Source: Shewanella abyssi
GTDB lineage: Bacteria; Pseudomonadota; Gammaproteobacteria; Enterobacterales; Shewanellaceae
Direction: 5' to 3'
Length of the DNA stretch: 43,035 bases
Assembly (NCBI RefSeq): GCF_023284025.1
Contig: NZ_JAKIKR010000045.1
Coordinates: 1 to 43,035, forward strand
The stretch's first letter is position 1. Each line of letters opens with the position of its first letter. A program made the translations under genes and the position numbers. The notes below the pieces were generated by a model that saw only the letters and a program-made list of their open reading frames with translations, was not told the DNA's origin and searched no databases. Shown piece after piece: positions 1 to 8,577 of the stretch.

Positions 1-757
1 AAGCATAAAATCAACATCAAAAGCCAAAGGGTGTTTTCTGTTGATTTCCTAGCAGGACGCAGTCCGTCCTAGCAGTGAGCTGGCGAACGTCCTAGTACCT
101 AGGACCTTCTCAGCTTTAAGATCACGGTAAAACCTTAGACGAACGGCCTAGGGCCTTACGGAACGCTTCGCTTACGGTAAAAATAGAAAAGAGCAAAGCG
201 ACGGCATAAATGCCGACCTACTTTAAAAGAAGGTTCTAGCAAAGCATAAAGTCAACATCAAAAGCCAAAGGGTGTTTTCTGTTGATTTCCTAGCAGGACG
301 TAGTCCGTTCTAGTAGTGAGCTGGCGAACGTCCTAGTACCTAGGACCTTCTCAGTTTTAAGATAGGTTCTAGGTTCTAGGTTCTAGGTTCTAGGTTCTAG
401 GTTCTAGGTTCTAGGTTCTAGGTTCTAGCAAAGCATAAAATCAACATCAAAAGCCAAAGGGTGTTTTCTGTTGATTTCCTAGCAGGACGTAGTCCGTTCT
501 AGTAGTGAGCTGGCGAACGTCCTAGTACCTAGGACCTTCTCTTACGGTAAAACTAGAAAAGAGCAAAGCGACGGCATAAATGCCGACCTACTTTAAAAGA
601 AGGTTCTAAATGCTAGCAAAGCATAAAGTCAACATCAAAAGCCAAAGGGTGTTTTCTGTTGATTTCCTAGCAGGACGTAGTCTGTCCTAGCAGTGAGCTG
701 GCGAACGTCCTAGTACCTAGGACCTTCTCAGTTTTAAGATAGGTTCTAGGTTAGTAA
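1..757. repeat. Intergenic array of long direct repeats
   Basis: No coding region is visible. A core of about 112 bp begins at 1, 242, 431 and 619, each time as AAGCATAAA(A/G)TCAACATC and running to CCTAGGACCTTCT. The spacings are 241, 189 and 188 bp. Each core contains the near-palindrome GTCCTAGTACCTAGGAC (89-105 in the first copy). Copies 1 and 3 are followed by a second module that holds the hairpin CGGCATAAATGCCG. Copies 2 and 4 are followed by a CAGTTTTAAGATAGGTTCT tail, so the order is an A-B-A-B higher repeat. The first base of the window is already inside copy 1, so the array probably extends to the left. It may be a non-coding genome repeat family or a decayed mobile element; I cannot tell which. 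Confidence 0.85.
364..426. repeat. Heptamer tandem repeat, 9 x AGGTTCT
   Basis: Nine uninterrupted perfect copies of AGGTTCT, directly followed by AGCAAAGC, the start of the third long repeat unit. The other junctions of the array carry only about one copy of the same heptamer (near 231, 601 and 741). This tract is therefore a local expansion and a likely variable-number locus. Confidence 0.95.
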
Positions 758-814
758 TTGAAAACTCAAATTAGACAAACAGCAATCAACATTAAGCCCT
801 TCCCAGGAGTGAGC

Positions 815-1591
815 ATGCACAAGCAATCAATTTTAAAGCCGTTCTCTTATACTGCAGCGCTAGTTATGGCTGGCGGGTTCATCGCGCTGTTAATTAACAG
901 TTCTGCAGTCCATGCCGCACAATGCCAATCACTAGACTCATCACATCTAAGTGCACGCTACGCGGTGTCCAATGACCATGGGGTCACTAAAGAGATCACC
1001 CTGCTAAGAAACCATCAACAAGTCATCTATCAACACAGTCCGCAAACTTTTGAGCTGTGGAACACTCGCGGTGAATACGTGCGTTATTTTCCAAGCGAGC
1101 GCCGCTCTGTCAGCTACCGAAAAGGTGATCTGCTTTCTTTGAATATGCATTTTGACTTCAAGCAGCTCAATCATCTTATCTCTCCAACAACTATCGCCGC
1201 CATGCAACAGCTGCCAGCGAGCTCAGGTAAAGCCGTTGATGCGGTTACTGACAACTGCATGACAGAGCAGCAGTATCAAGGCCAACAAAAAAGTCATCAG
1301 CTAGCAATCCGTTGGCTCGACAAGTTGCAACTACCTAAATCGTTCAAGCTAACCAATAAAAGCGGTAGCATCCAATATGAATTAGTCGAGGTAAAACCGC
1401 TGACAGAAAATGCGTTTAATGCGCTAACAGCGGGCTACCAAGATATCGATTTTGCCGATGTGGGCGACAATGAGTCAGATCCCTTTATCGCAAAAATGAT
1501 CCATCAGGGGTTTATTCAACATGGCAGCAGTGGATTCTATGATAGCCAGGGCAATCAAATCCAAAACGGAGAAAGTGGCCACCAGCATTAA
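815..1591 (+). CDS. Exported protein of unknown function
   Basis: I do not recognise the family. I chose ATG 815 because AGGAG lies 5 bases upstream and because it gives a good signal peptide: MHKQ, then a hydrophobic stretch at residues 16-30 ending in a likely AVHA cleavage site. An upstream TTG at 758 is in frame but lies in repeat DNA. The mature part (about 225 residues) starts AQCQSLD and has no membrane segment. It is fairly polar, ends in a Gly/His-rich tail (GESGHQH), and contains two cysteines that could form a disulfide. A periplasmic location is inferred. The gene is single, sits just downstream of the repeat array, and is followed by a strong bidirectional terminator. Confidence 0.75.
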   Translation: MHKQSILKPFSYTAALVMAGGFIALLINSSAVHAAQCQSLDSSHLSARYAVSNDHGVTKEITLLRNHQQVIYQHSPQTFELWNTRGEYVRYFPSERRSVSYRKGDLLSLNMHFDFKQLNHLISPTTIAAMQQLPASSGKAVDAVTDNCMTEQQYQGQQKSHQLAIRWLDKLQLPKSFKLTNKSGSIQYELVEVKPLTENAFNALTAGYQDIDFADVGDNESDPFIAKMIHQGFIQHGSSGFYDSQGNQIQNGESGHQH

Positions 1592-1630
1592 CGATTAGCA
1601 TATTCAAAATATGTATAAATAAAAGCATAA

Positions 1631-1672
1631 AAAAAGCCCTTATCACTTTATATAGCGCAATAAGGGCTTTTT
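1631..1672. terminator. Bidirectional rho-independent terminator
   Basis: Perfect 13-bp inverted repeat AAAAAGCCCTTAT / ATAAGGGCTTTTT between the convergent exported-protein gene and ltaE. A and T runs on either side let it work in both directions. Confidence 0.9.
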
Positions 1673-1701
1673 AGTTTAACGAGCATCTCAGGTGCTCCGA
1701 A

Positions 1702-2715
1702 CTAGCGCTTCAAAATAGTCTTAAGTTCACGGATGAAGCAATCAATGTCTGCGCGCGATATATCCGCATGAGTCACTAGGCGTAGTGTCTTACCCGCACT
1801 TATCAATATGCCTTTTTGCTTCAGCTGCTGAGCGACGTTATTAATATCTAACTCGCCAACAATAGCAGCAAACACCATGTTGGTTTGTACCAGCGACATA
1901 TCAACATCGAAGCTATCAATCGCAGACAACTGCGATGCTAAATAAGCGGCATTATCATGGTCTTCAGCCAAGCGCTCAACTTGGTCTGTCAAGGCTAACT
2001 GCGCCGCTGCCGCTAATATACCGGCTTGACGCATGCCGCCGCCAAGCATTTTTCGCCAGCGCCGCGCCTTTTTAATTAGCCGTTCATCAGCCAATAGTAT
2101 TGAGCCGACGGGCGCACATAAACCTTTCGATAAGCAGATGGAAACTGAATCAAAATACTGAGTAATCGCTGTCATCGGCAAATTTTGAGCAACTGCGGCA
2201 TTTGCAACACGTGCACCATCAAGGTGAATTTTAAGCCCTTTTTCAAATGCTAAGGACTGCGCGTCAGCCAAATAGCTTTGCGGCACAACTTTACCACCTA
2301 TGGTGTTTTCTAGACTCAATAATCGAGTACGAGCGAAATGAACATCATCGGGTTTAATCGCCGCTTCGATGTCCGACAGTAAAATACTACCATCGGCTTG
2401 GTTGTTCAGTGGTTGCGGTTGAATGCTTCCTAGCACAGCAGCTCCGCCACCTTCAAACTTATAGTTATGCGCTTGCTGGCCGCAAATATATTCATCTCCG
2501 CGTTCACAATGGCTCATCAATGCTAATAAGTTAGCTTGAGTCCCTGATGAGGTAAACAAAGCACCATCAAAACCAAACATTTCAGCAGCCATATCTTCAA
2601 GGTAATTAACGCTTGGATCGTCACCATATACATCATCTCCGACTTCAGCGACGCCAATTGCAGCACGCATCGCGGCAGTAGGCTTAGTCACTGTGTCACT
2701 ACGGAAATCTATCAT
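1702..2715 (-). CDS. ltaE: Low-specificity L-threonine aldolase
   Basis: PLP enzyme (fold type I) that cleaves L-threonine and L-allo-threonine to glycine and acetaldehyde in the cytosol. The 337 residues match the usual family length. The protein opens with MIDFRSDTVTKPT, typical of the family. It shows the GDDVYGDDP segment (27-34), His83 stacking over the cofactor, the HLDGAR motif (Asp166 and Arg169), and the PLP lysine in SICLSKGL (Lys197). GGGMRQAG is also present. ATG 2715 has a GGGGTAAG-like ribosome site. The gene stands alone, convergent with the exported-protein gene. Confidence 0.95.
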   Translation of the reverse strand: MIDFRSDTVTKPTAAMRAAIGVAEVGDDVYGDDPSVNYLEDMAAEMFGFDGALFTSSGTQANLLALMSHCERGDEYICGQQAHNYKFEGGGAAVLGSIQPQPLNNQADGSILLSDIEAAIKPDDVHFARTRLLSLENTIGGKVVPQSYLADAQSLAFEKGLKIHLDGARVANAAVAQNLPMTAITQYFDSVSICLSKGLCAPVGSILLADERLIKKARRWRKMLGGGMRQAGILAAAAQLALTDQVERLAEDHDNAAYLASQLSAIDSFDVDMSLVQTNMVFAAIVGELDINNVAQQLKQKGILISAGKTLRLVTHADISRADIDCFIRELKTILKR

Positions 2716-3042
2716 TACTTACCCCATTATCGATATTATTTTGGACTCTATGATCCAATAATACTGCGACAGCAAGGCTTCTACCAGCGCCAAGTCACGA
2801 GATAGTTTAATAATTCGAAGCGACCTCACACACGCTGAGAACAACCAAAGCCGCATAATAAGCCATCATTAATTTTACTCAATTATTAAAACTATTCGTA
2901 AACACTGGCTAACATGCTAAATATTGGTAAAGCAAAATAGGAATCCATTAGTTTTTATAATGCTAAAAAGCAATATTTATCATTATCTTTTATACTGAAA
3001 TACGGGCAAAATTCGCTTCCTTTTTGTTAGCTAGAACATCTT
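2716..3042. other. Intergenic region between divergent genes
   Basis: 327 bases between ltaE (minus) and the YadS-like gene (plus), so both promoters must lie here. A TATACT at 2991 and a TATAAT at 2956 could be -10 elements, but I find no convincing -35 partners. No ORF, hairpin or repeat is visible. Confidence 0.5.
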
Positions 3043-3681
3043 ATGTTAGAAGTAAAAGTAATCAGTGCTTTATGGCTCATCGGCATCTTAGCTGAAGCGA
3101 TGACAGGTGCCCTCGCCGCCGGTAAAAAACAGATGGATCTTTTTGGTGTGGTGATTATCGGTTGTGTCACCGCAATTGGTGGTGGCACGCTGCGCGACAT
3201 GCTCCTCGGTAATTACCCCATTATTTGGGTCGAGAATGCACATTACTTGCTCGCAATTGCTGCAGCCTCACTACTCACGGTGATGATTGCCCCCTTGATG
3301 CGCTATTTATCGAGATTATTTCTAGCCATTGATGCTATTGGTTTAGCGGTGTTTTCCATTGTTGGCGCCCAAAAAACCTTAATGCTTGGTTACAGTGCTG
3401 AGATTGCGATTGTGATGGGTGTGGTTACTGGTGTTTTTGGCGGAGTGATCCGTGACATTTTATGTAATCAAGTACCGCTTATTTTTAAGAAAGAACTCTA
3501 TGCACTTGTTGCTTTGCTCACTGCCGCTCTCTATGTAGCGATGAAGCTAAACGGTGTTACTGAATGGATAAGTTTGTCCGTTGCCCTCACCTTTGGTTTT
3601 AGCTTTAGAATGCTTGCTATTCGTTATCATTGGTCGATGCCGAAATTTGATTATCAGTATCAGTCGGACAATATTCAGTAG
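3043..3681 (+). CDS. YadS/TRIC-type inner-membrane protein (UPF0126)
   Basis: 212-residue polytopic membrane protein of the trimeric intracellular cation channel-like family (formerly UPF0126). Two homologous halves are visible. Each carries the family signature of a small-residue/Gly cluster followed by RD: AIGGGTLRDMLL near residues 46-57 and VFGGVIRDIL near 131-140. About seven hydrophobic segments fill the sequence. The bacterial function is uncertain; cation transport or glycine uptake has been suggested for relatives. It is a single gene, ending at a palindromic hairpin shared with the convergent mscS-like gene. Confidence 0.88.
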   Translation: MLEVKVISALWLIGILAEAMTGALAAGKKQMDLFGVVIIGCVTAIGGGTLRDMLLGNYPIIWVENAHYLLAIAAASLLTVMIAPLMRYLSRLFLAIDAIGLAVFSIVGAQKTLMLGYSAEIAIVMGVVTGVFGGVIRDILCNQVPLIFKKELYALVALLTAALYVAMKLNGVTEWISLSVALTFGFSFRMLAIRYHWSMPKFDYQYQSDNIQ

Positions 3682-3705
3682 CGACTACCTCTTTGATGCT
3701 AAATG

Positions 3706-3736
3706 AAAAAGGTCAGCATATGCTGACCTTCTATTT
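3706..3736. terminator. Bidirectional hairpin terminator
   Basis: The perfect palindrome AAGGTCAGCATATGCTGACCTT (3709-3730) is flanked by AAAA on the left and CTATTT on the right. It lies between convergent genes. Confidence 0.75.
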
Positions 3737-3766
3737 ACCAAATTAGACGATTAACCAACTAAACCA

Positions 3767-4591
3767 TTAGCTTGTCGGGGCTTCTTTCACATAGAGATCC
3801 ATTTGTGGGTAAGGAATACCGATCCCCGCCTCATCTAGAGCGACCTTAATCTGTTCCAATATTTCAAAATGAGCAGGCCAGTAGTCACTGCCTTTTACCC
3901 ACGGGCGAACCACAAAGTTAACCGAAGAATCAGCTAGTTCAGCGACCGCCACAGTGTAAGCGGGATCCTTAAGTACATATTGGCTATTGTCGAGTATTGA
4001 GGTTAATACCCTCTTGGTTTCAGCAAGGTTTGCATCATAAGAGACACCAATGACCAAGTCTAAACGACGGGTCTCCATTGCCGAATAGTTGACAATAGTG
4101 CCATCCATCATTGCCGAGTTTGGTGCAATAATCACCTTATTATCAGGGGTAAGTAGCTTAGTTGAAAAAATGGTGATTTCGCTTACCGTACCCGCAATGC
4201 CAGCAGCTTCAACATAGTCACCCACACGGCAAGGACGGAATAACACCATTAACACCCCAGCGGCAAAGTTAGATAACGAACCCTGTAGTGCTAAACCAAC
4301 GGCTAAACCGGCGGCACCAATAACAGCCACCAGAGAGGCTGTTTGTACGCCAATTTGTCCTAATGTCGCCACGATGGTAAATACAAATACCAATGACCAA
4401 GCAATATTTCCGACAAATGAAGTCACCGTCTCATCGACTTTGCGCTTCTTAAGTAGTTTTGTCGTAAGCTTCTTTGCTACCCCAGATAAAAACTTACCTA
4501 TCACAAAAATAATGATTGCGAACAGAATTTTCATGCCATAGGTGACAATGAGTTCTGGTGCTTGATCCATCAGACCTTGCAAGTTATCCAT
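3767..4591 (-). CDS. mscS: Small mechanosensitive channel, MscS family
   Basis: 274 residues, close to E. coli MscS (286). The N-terminal third has three hydrophobic segments (about residues 20-40, 60-85 and 90-125). The third is the pore helix with the Gly/Ala-rich pattern GLAVGLALQGSLSNFAAGV. It is followed by RPCRVGDYVE and the beta domain, then a C-terminal cage domain. The protein opens on membrane tension and releases solutes during osmotic downshock. The OmpA-like gene upstream on the same strand is 34 bases away, so the two may be co-transcribed. Confidence 0.93.
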   Translation of the reverse strand: MDNLQGLMDQAPELIVTYGMKILFAIIIFVIGKFLSGVAKKLTTKLLKKRKVDETVTSFVGNIAWSLVFVFTIVATLGQIGVQTASLVAVIGAAGLAVGLALQGSLSNFAAGVLMVLFRPCRVGDYVEAAGIAGTVSEITIFSTKLLTPDNKVIIAPNSAMMDGTIVNYSAMETRRLDLVIGVSYDANLAETKRVLTSILDNSQYVLKDPAYTVAVAELADSSVNFVVRPWVKGSDYWPAHFEILEQIKVALDEAGIGIPYPQMDLYVKEAPTS

Positions 4592-4625
4592 GTATATACT
4601 CCCTTAACTTATATAATAATTTTAT

Positions 4626-5213
4626 TTAAAAAATAACGAAAAACTGGACTCTTCTATTTAACCCTCGACCACTACGGCTTTGATTATCGGCAATGGGTCT
4701 CTGACTGCCTGCGCCTTGCACATCGAAGCGATCGGCACTGAAATTAAACTCATCAATTAAAACTTGTTTGACGCTATCGGCCCGTGACAATGACAATATC
4801 TGATTATATTGCTCACTGCCGATAGAGTCTGTATGCCCCTGAAGCAACAACCTTACTGGCACTGCACGTAACCAAGCGGCAACGCGTTGCAGCACTTGCC
4901 TTTGGCTAATTAACAACTCCGATTTAGCAAAGTCGAAATGAACCACAAGCGACGACAACGGCATGCAACTAGCGGGGTAAAAGTCGTCATTGAGTGTTTT
5001 AAAGCAAAGCCCTGTTGTCAGTTCGGCTGATATTTCTGTCGTTAATATTGTTTTAGCGCAGCCACTGGCATCCACTTGTTGACCTGCGATAGTGCCACTG
5101 CAGGCATCTTTAAGATCGGGGACACCATCAGCATCGCTATCTAACCCGTCGCGCCCAAAGGCACTGCTTGTACAGCACAAGTAAAATAACAGCCCTAATA
5201 TCAACCATCGCAT
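4626..5213 (-). CDS. OmpA-family envelope protein with calcium-type repeat
   Basis: 195 residues: signal peptide (about 1-20, ending SSAFG), then one thrombospondin type-3-like motif DSDADGVPDLKDAC (about 26-39), then an OmpA C-terminal domain. The peptidoglycan-binding part is clear: VVHFDFAKSEL, QGHTDSIGS, LSLSRADSVKQVL and GLNRRVQF. There is no beta-barrel, so it is probably a periplasmic or lipid-free wall-binding protein. It probably precedes the mscS gene in one transcript (34-base gap). Confidence 0.88.
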   Translation of the reverse strand: MRWLILGLLFYLCCTSSAFGRDGLDSDADGVPDLKDACSGTIAGQQVDASGCAKTILTTEISAELTTGLCFKTLNDDFYPASCMPLSSLVVHFDFAKSELLISQRQVLQRVAAWLRAVPVRLLLQGHTDSIGSEQYNQILSLSRADSVKQVLIDEFNFSADRFDVQGAGSQRPIADNQSRSGRGLNRRVQFFVIF

Positions 5214-5663
5214 AACGTTAACCTAGTGAGTCACTGCCTTTCGAAAAAGCAGCGTTAGTTTACTTGGGCTACTTTTTAGCTATGTTAACTAACAAAAAGC
5301 AAAAAGGCAGTTAAATAATTAACTTAATCATCACAATGATAGTCAGTTTTTAAAGAATACCCCCAAATTGCCCGTTTAACCTCTGCACTGTCTGGAATAA
5401 TTAACCGTCTACATATTAATATCGCGAGAATTCTCGAGCTGATGCTAGGGCAGCCAGAACAGCTTTAGGCTGTGTTTGATTCGTTATGACTATAGAAAAG
5501 AAAAGAGAAGAAAAGAGAAGATAGTGAACGAAACCAACGATGGCATAAACTGATTGGCGGTTTATGCCATCGATTAACATAACCCGCTAAACTTTTTAAA
5601 GCTGATGACCTTTGCAGCTGTCACTATTTCGCTTAAGGACTCATGGGCTCGAATTCAGCGCAA
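5214..5663. other. 450-base gene-free region with hairpin and purine repeats
   Basis: No plausible gene. It contains the palindrome CGAGAATTCTCG (5425-5436), a purine-rich run of GAAAAGA-like repeats (about 5495-5521), and a perfect 13-bp inverted repeat (5538-5572). Promoters for the upstream part of the OmpA-like gene should lie near 5214-5330. Confidence 0.6.
5538..5572. repeat. Perfect 13-bp inverted repeat
   Basis: CGATGGCATAAAC, a 9-base loop, then GTTTATGCCATCG. There is no T-run, so it is not a classical terminator. It is preceded by GAAAAGAG repeats. The layout resembles the TAGAAAAGAG...CGGCATAAATGCCG module in the left array, so it may be another member of that repeat family. Confidence 0.75.
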
Positions 5664-6119
5664 TTACTTTTGCTGTTTAAACTTGGTAATAAGACGATCT
5701 AATTGATTTGCAAAGGCTTGTCGCTCACTTTGGCCCATAGTATCGGGGCCTCCAGTATGCACGCCACTCGCTCGCATCGTATCCATAAAGTCTCGCATAT
5801 TCAAAATCGACTTAATATTCTGATCCGTATAAAGTTCGCCGCGAGGATTTAATGCAAGCGCACCTTTCTCTATCGCTTCAGCCGCTAAGGGAATATCGGC
5901 AGTAATCACTAGATCTCCCGCTTGCAGCCGTCTAACAATTTCATCATCAGCGACATCAAAGCCTGAAGCAACAGTCACCATTTTGATAAAGCGTGAAGGT
6001 GGAATTCTAACGCTATGGTTGGCGATCAGTGTCGTTTCAATTTCGGCGCGATCGGCAGCGCGAAAAAGTGTTTCTTTAGTTACCCCTGGGCAGGCGTCGG
6101 CATCAACCCAAATTTTCAT
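5664..6119 (-). CDS. yaiI: YaiI/YqxD family protein (DUF188, UPF0178)
   Basis: 151 residues, the full family length. It starts MKIWVDADACPGVTKE, the family signature with an acidic DADACP motif, and carries GDLVITADIPLAAEAIEKGA and the DTMRASGVHTGGP segment, both diagnostic. The fold is PIN/NYN-like, so a nuclease role is possible but unproven. It stands alone. Confidence 0.93.
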   Translation of the reverse strand: MKIWVDADACPGVTKETLFRAADRAEIETTLIANHSVRIPPSRFIKMVTVASGFDVADDEIVRRLQAGDLVITADIPLAAEAIEKGALALNPRGELYTDQNIKSILNMRDFMDTMRASGVHTGGPDTMGQSERQAFANQLDRLITKFKQQK

Positions 6120-6378
6120 AACATTCCTTTAAATATCGAACCAGTAAAGAGCGCTTATGTTGATAGGATAGCAGTGCTTGCTGACCAAGAAAAGCGAACA
6201 AAACCAATCAGAGACAATGAGGTTAAACCTTGCAGCTGTAACCCCCTCGTCCTCAATAATATTAAGCTAACTTCCCTATAGCGAAAAGATTACTGGCAAC
6301 ATATTCAACTAGCGGATATAAATTGCAGCGCTAGTTTGTTATGTTAATCAGCAATTAAGTTTCTTTGAGAGTGCAGTA

Positions 6379-7050
6379 ATGTTTACTCATGCAAGTTTTG
6401 ATTTCTTAAATGAATTATCGGTCAACAATGAGCGAGAATGGTTTAAGGCCAACCAGTCAAGATATGAAGATCAAGTGCGAACCCCGGCACTGCAGTTTAT
6501 CGAAACCATGCAGCCGGCCATCTTAGCACTGTCACCTAGATTAACCGCAGTCCCGAAAAAGGTCGGCGGCAGCATGATGCGTCCACAGCGAGATAGCCGC
6601 TTTAGTAAAGACAAAACACCTTATAAAACCAATGTCGGTATTCAGTTCCGTCACTTCCAAGGTAAAGATGTCCATGCACCGGGTCTTTACCTGCATATCG
6701 CCAACGATGGCTGCTTTCTAGGTGCTGGCATTTGGCACCCTGAATCCAAAGCACTCAATGCGATCCGCAGTTGCATCGACGAAAACCCTAATGGCTATAA
6801 AAAAGCCTTAACAGCACTTACCGAAAATGGCTTTAACATGGAGGGTAGTCAACTCATTAGACCGCCCAAAGGATTTGATAAAGCCCATCCGATGCTAGCA
6901 GAGCTTAAACGAAAAGACTTTATCGCCATTAAACCCATTGATATAGAGCAAGTTACCTCAGCGCAATTTGCCGATTTTTGCGCGGCAGAGTTTGAGCAAT
7001 GTCAGCAACTGATGCGTTACCTGTGTTTTGCACTGGATTTAGATTACTAA
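6379..7050 (+). CDS. DUF2461 / TIGR02453 family protein
   Basis: 223 residues, cytosolic. The hallmarks are visible: NNEREWFKANQSRYED near the start, RDSRFSKDKTPYKTNVGIQF in the middle, and FLGAGIWHPES after it. The biochemical function of the family is unknown. GAGAG lies about 8 bases before the ATG. It lies upstream of the rRNA-methyltransferase-like gene with a 139-base gap. Confidence 0.9.
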   Translation: MFTHASFDFLNELSVNNEREWFKANQSRYEDQVRTPALQFIETMQPAILALSPRLTAVPKKVGGSMMRPQRDSRFSKDKTPYKTNVGIQFRHFQGKDVHAPGLYLHIANDGCFLGAGIWHPESKALNAIRSCIDENPNGYKKALTALTENGFNMEGSQLIRPPKGFDKAHPMLAELKRKDFIAIKPIDIEQVTSAQFADFCAAEFEQCQQLMRYLCFALDLDY

Positions 7051-7189
7051 CCACAAACAAACAGTCGCTATCGGGTCCGCAACGGTGCGCTTTAGTCAGC
7101 CTTCACTGAAGCGCGCAACCGCAGACTCTGCTACAATTGCGCCACTTTTTATCTGAGCCTTTGAAGGCTCACGCGTCAGGCACATTTAC

Positions 7190-8542
7190 ATGGTCGAATC
7201 ATCCACATCTCCTGTTAATGCATTTCAAGCTGAAACCAGCGCTCAAAAGCGCGCATTGAGCTACAGCAACACAATACATCAGCTATTTAACAGCGTGTTC
7301 CAGCAGAAAATGCCCGCAGATCGCATCATCGGCGAATATTTTAGAGCCAATAAGAAACATGGTTCTAAAGACCGACGAGTGATTAGAGAGAGCTTATTTG
7401 CGCTGTTCCGTTGGTGGGGCTGGCTTAAAAAGGTCCACACCAGCACTGAGCAAGATGAAAGTTGGTTTGCCGTTCTAGCGGTCGTAGCAGAGTTAGAGGG
7501 CCACAGCTGGAGCCAGTTTAGTGAAGCTTGGCAAGGTTTTGCTAATCAGTCTGTTACATTCAATATTGATGCTAGCACTCAACCTTTGCCGACAGTGTCA
7601 GATAAATGCCAATTTGTTCAACAATGTTTCGCTGGCATTGAGTTTCAGGAAAAAGACCTGTTACCGCAGTGGTTTTGGGATGTGACCAATATCGACGCTA
7701 AGCATGAGCTTGCGCTGATTGAGGCCATGAGTTCTCGTCCACCCATTTGGGGGCGTGCGCAAAAGCGCTCGGCGCAGCAACTCACTACAGAACTGCGAAG
7801 CGATGACATCGATGCCAATACCTGTCCGTTTTTTAGTGATAGCGTCAATCTTGGGCACAAGAGCATTAACCTTAATGGGATAAAAGCTTACCTACAGGGC
7901 CATTTAGAGATCCAAGATCTTGGTTCGCAAGTCATTGGACAAATTTGTGCCCCTAAAGCCGATGATAATTGGTGGGACACTTGTAGTGGCGCGGGTGGAA
8001 AATCACTGCAACTACGCTCTTTGATGTTCAATCAAGATGATAATGGCAGCGGCTCAATCATCGCATCCGATATCCGCAAAAGGCCATTAGCAGAGCTGAT
8101 GAAGCGGGCTAAACGTGCGGGCTTTAATGGAATATCGACTTCACCTTGGCAAGACGAATCTCTCCCCGTCTCTGCCGAACACTTTGATGGAGTACTCGTT
8201 GATGCACCTTGCAGCTGCACCGGTACTTGGCGCCGTAACCCAGATATGCGCTGGTTAGACGATGTTAGCGTCGTTAATGACAAGCAAGCATTGCAACTGG
8301 ATATCCTGATGCGCAGTGCCAAGGCGGTAAAGGTGGGTGGCCAGTTAGTGTATGCCACCTGCTCATTATCACCGATTGAAAATGAGCAGGTTGTGAATGC
8401 ATTTCTCACTCAACAGCCACTGTTTGCATTACAGCAACTGCAGCATCCTTTTACAGGGAAAGCATCAGAGATGCTAACAGTATGGCCGCAAGAGGCAGAC
8501 ACTGATGGGATGTTCGTTGTTAAAATGTGCCGAAAAAGCTAA
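7190..8542 (+). CDS. RsmB/NOP-family RNA cytosine-5 methyltransferase
   Basis: 450 residues. A short N-terminal helical part (KKHGSKDRRVIRESLFALFRWWGW) replaces the full NusB domain of RsmB. A SAM-dependent Rossmann methyltransferase domain follows: WDTCSGAGGKSLQL for SAM binding, DAPCSCTGTWRRNPDMRW with Cys341, and YATCSLSPIENEQ with Cys391. In this family the TCS cysteine attacks the cytosine base and the PCS cysteine helps release the product. The likely substrate is rRNA or tRNA, but which base is modified cannot be read from the sequence. A TACAAT at 7132 may be the -10 element, and a small TGAGCC/GGCTCA hairpin (7154-7171) lies in the leader. Confidence 0.9.
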   Translation: MVESSTSPVNAFQAETSAQKRALSYSNTIHQLFNSVFQQKMPADRIIGEYFRANKKHGSKDRRVIRESLFALFRWWGWLKKVHTSTEQDESWFAVLAVVAELEGHSWSQFSEAWQGFANQSVTFNIDASTQPLPTVSDKCQFVQQCFAGIEFQEKDLLPQWFWDVTNIDAKHELALIEAMSSRPPIWGRAQKRSAQQLTTELRSDDIDANTCPFFSDSVNLGHKSINLNGIKAYLQGHLEIQDLGSQVIGQICAPKADDNWWDTCSGAGGKSLQLRSLMFNQDDNGSGSIIASDIRKRPLAELMKRAKRAGFNGISTSPWQDESLPVSAEHFDGVLVDAPCSCTGTWRRNPDMRWLDDVSVVNDKQALQLDILMRSAKAVKVGGQLVYATCSLSPIENEQVVNAFLTQQPLFALQQLQHPFTGKASEMLTVWPQEADTDGMFVVKMCRKS

Positions 8543-8577
8543 CTCATAGCCATCCAATTACTCTATAAGATTGAGCA

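Noticed and set aside
364..426. Replication-origin iterons or DnaA boxes
   Set aside because: AGGTTCT head-to-tail heptamers have no spacing and do not resemble DnaA boxes; no replication gene lies nearby.
6015..6281. 88-residue ORF antisense to the yaiI 5' end
   Set aside because: It begins inside yaiI in the opposite direction, has no ribosome site and shows no family features.
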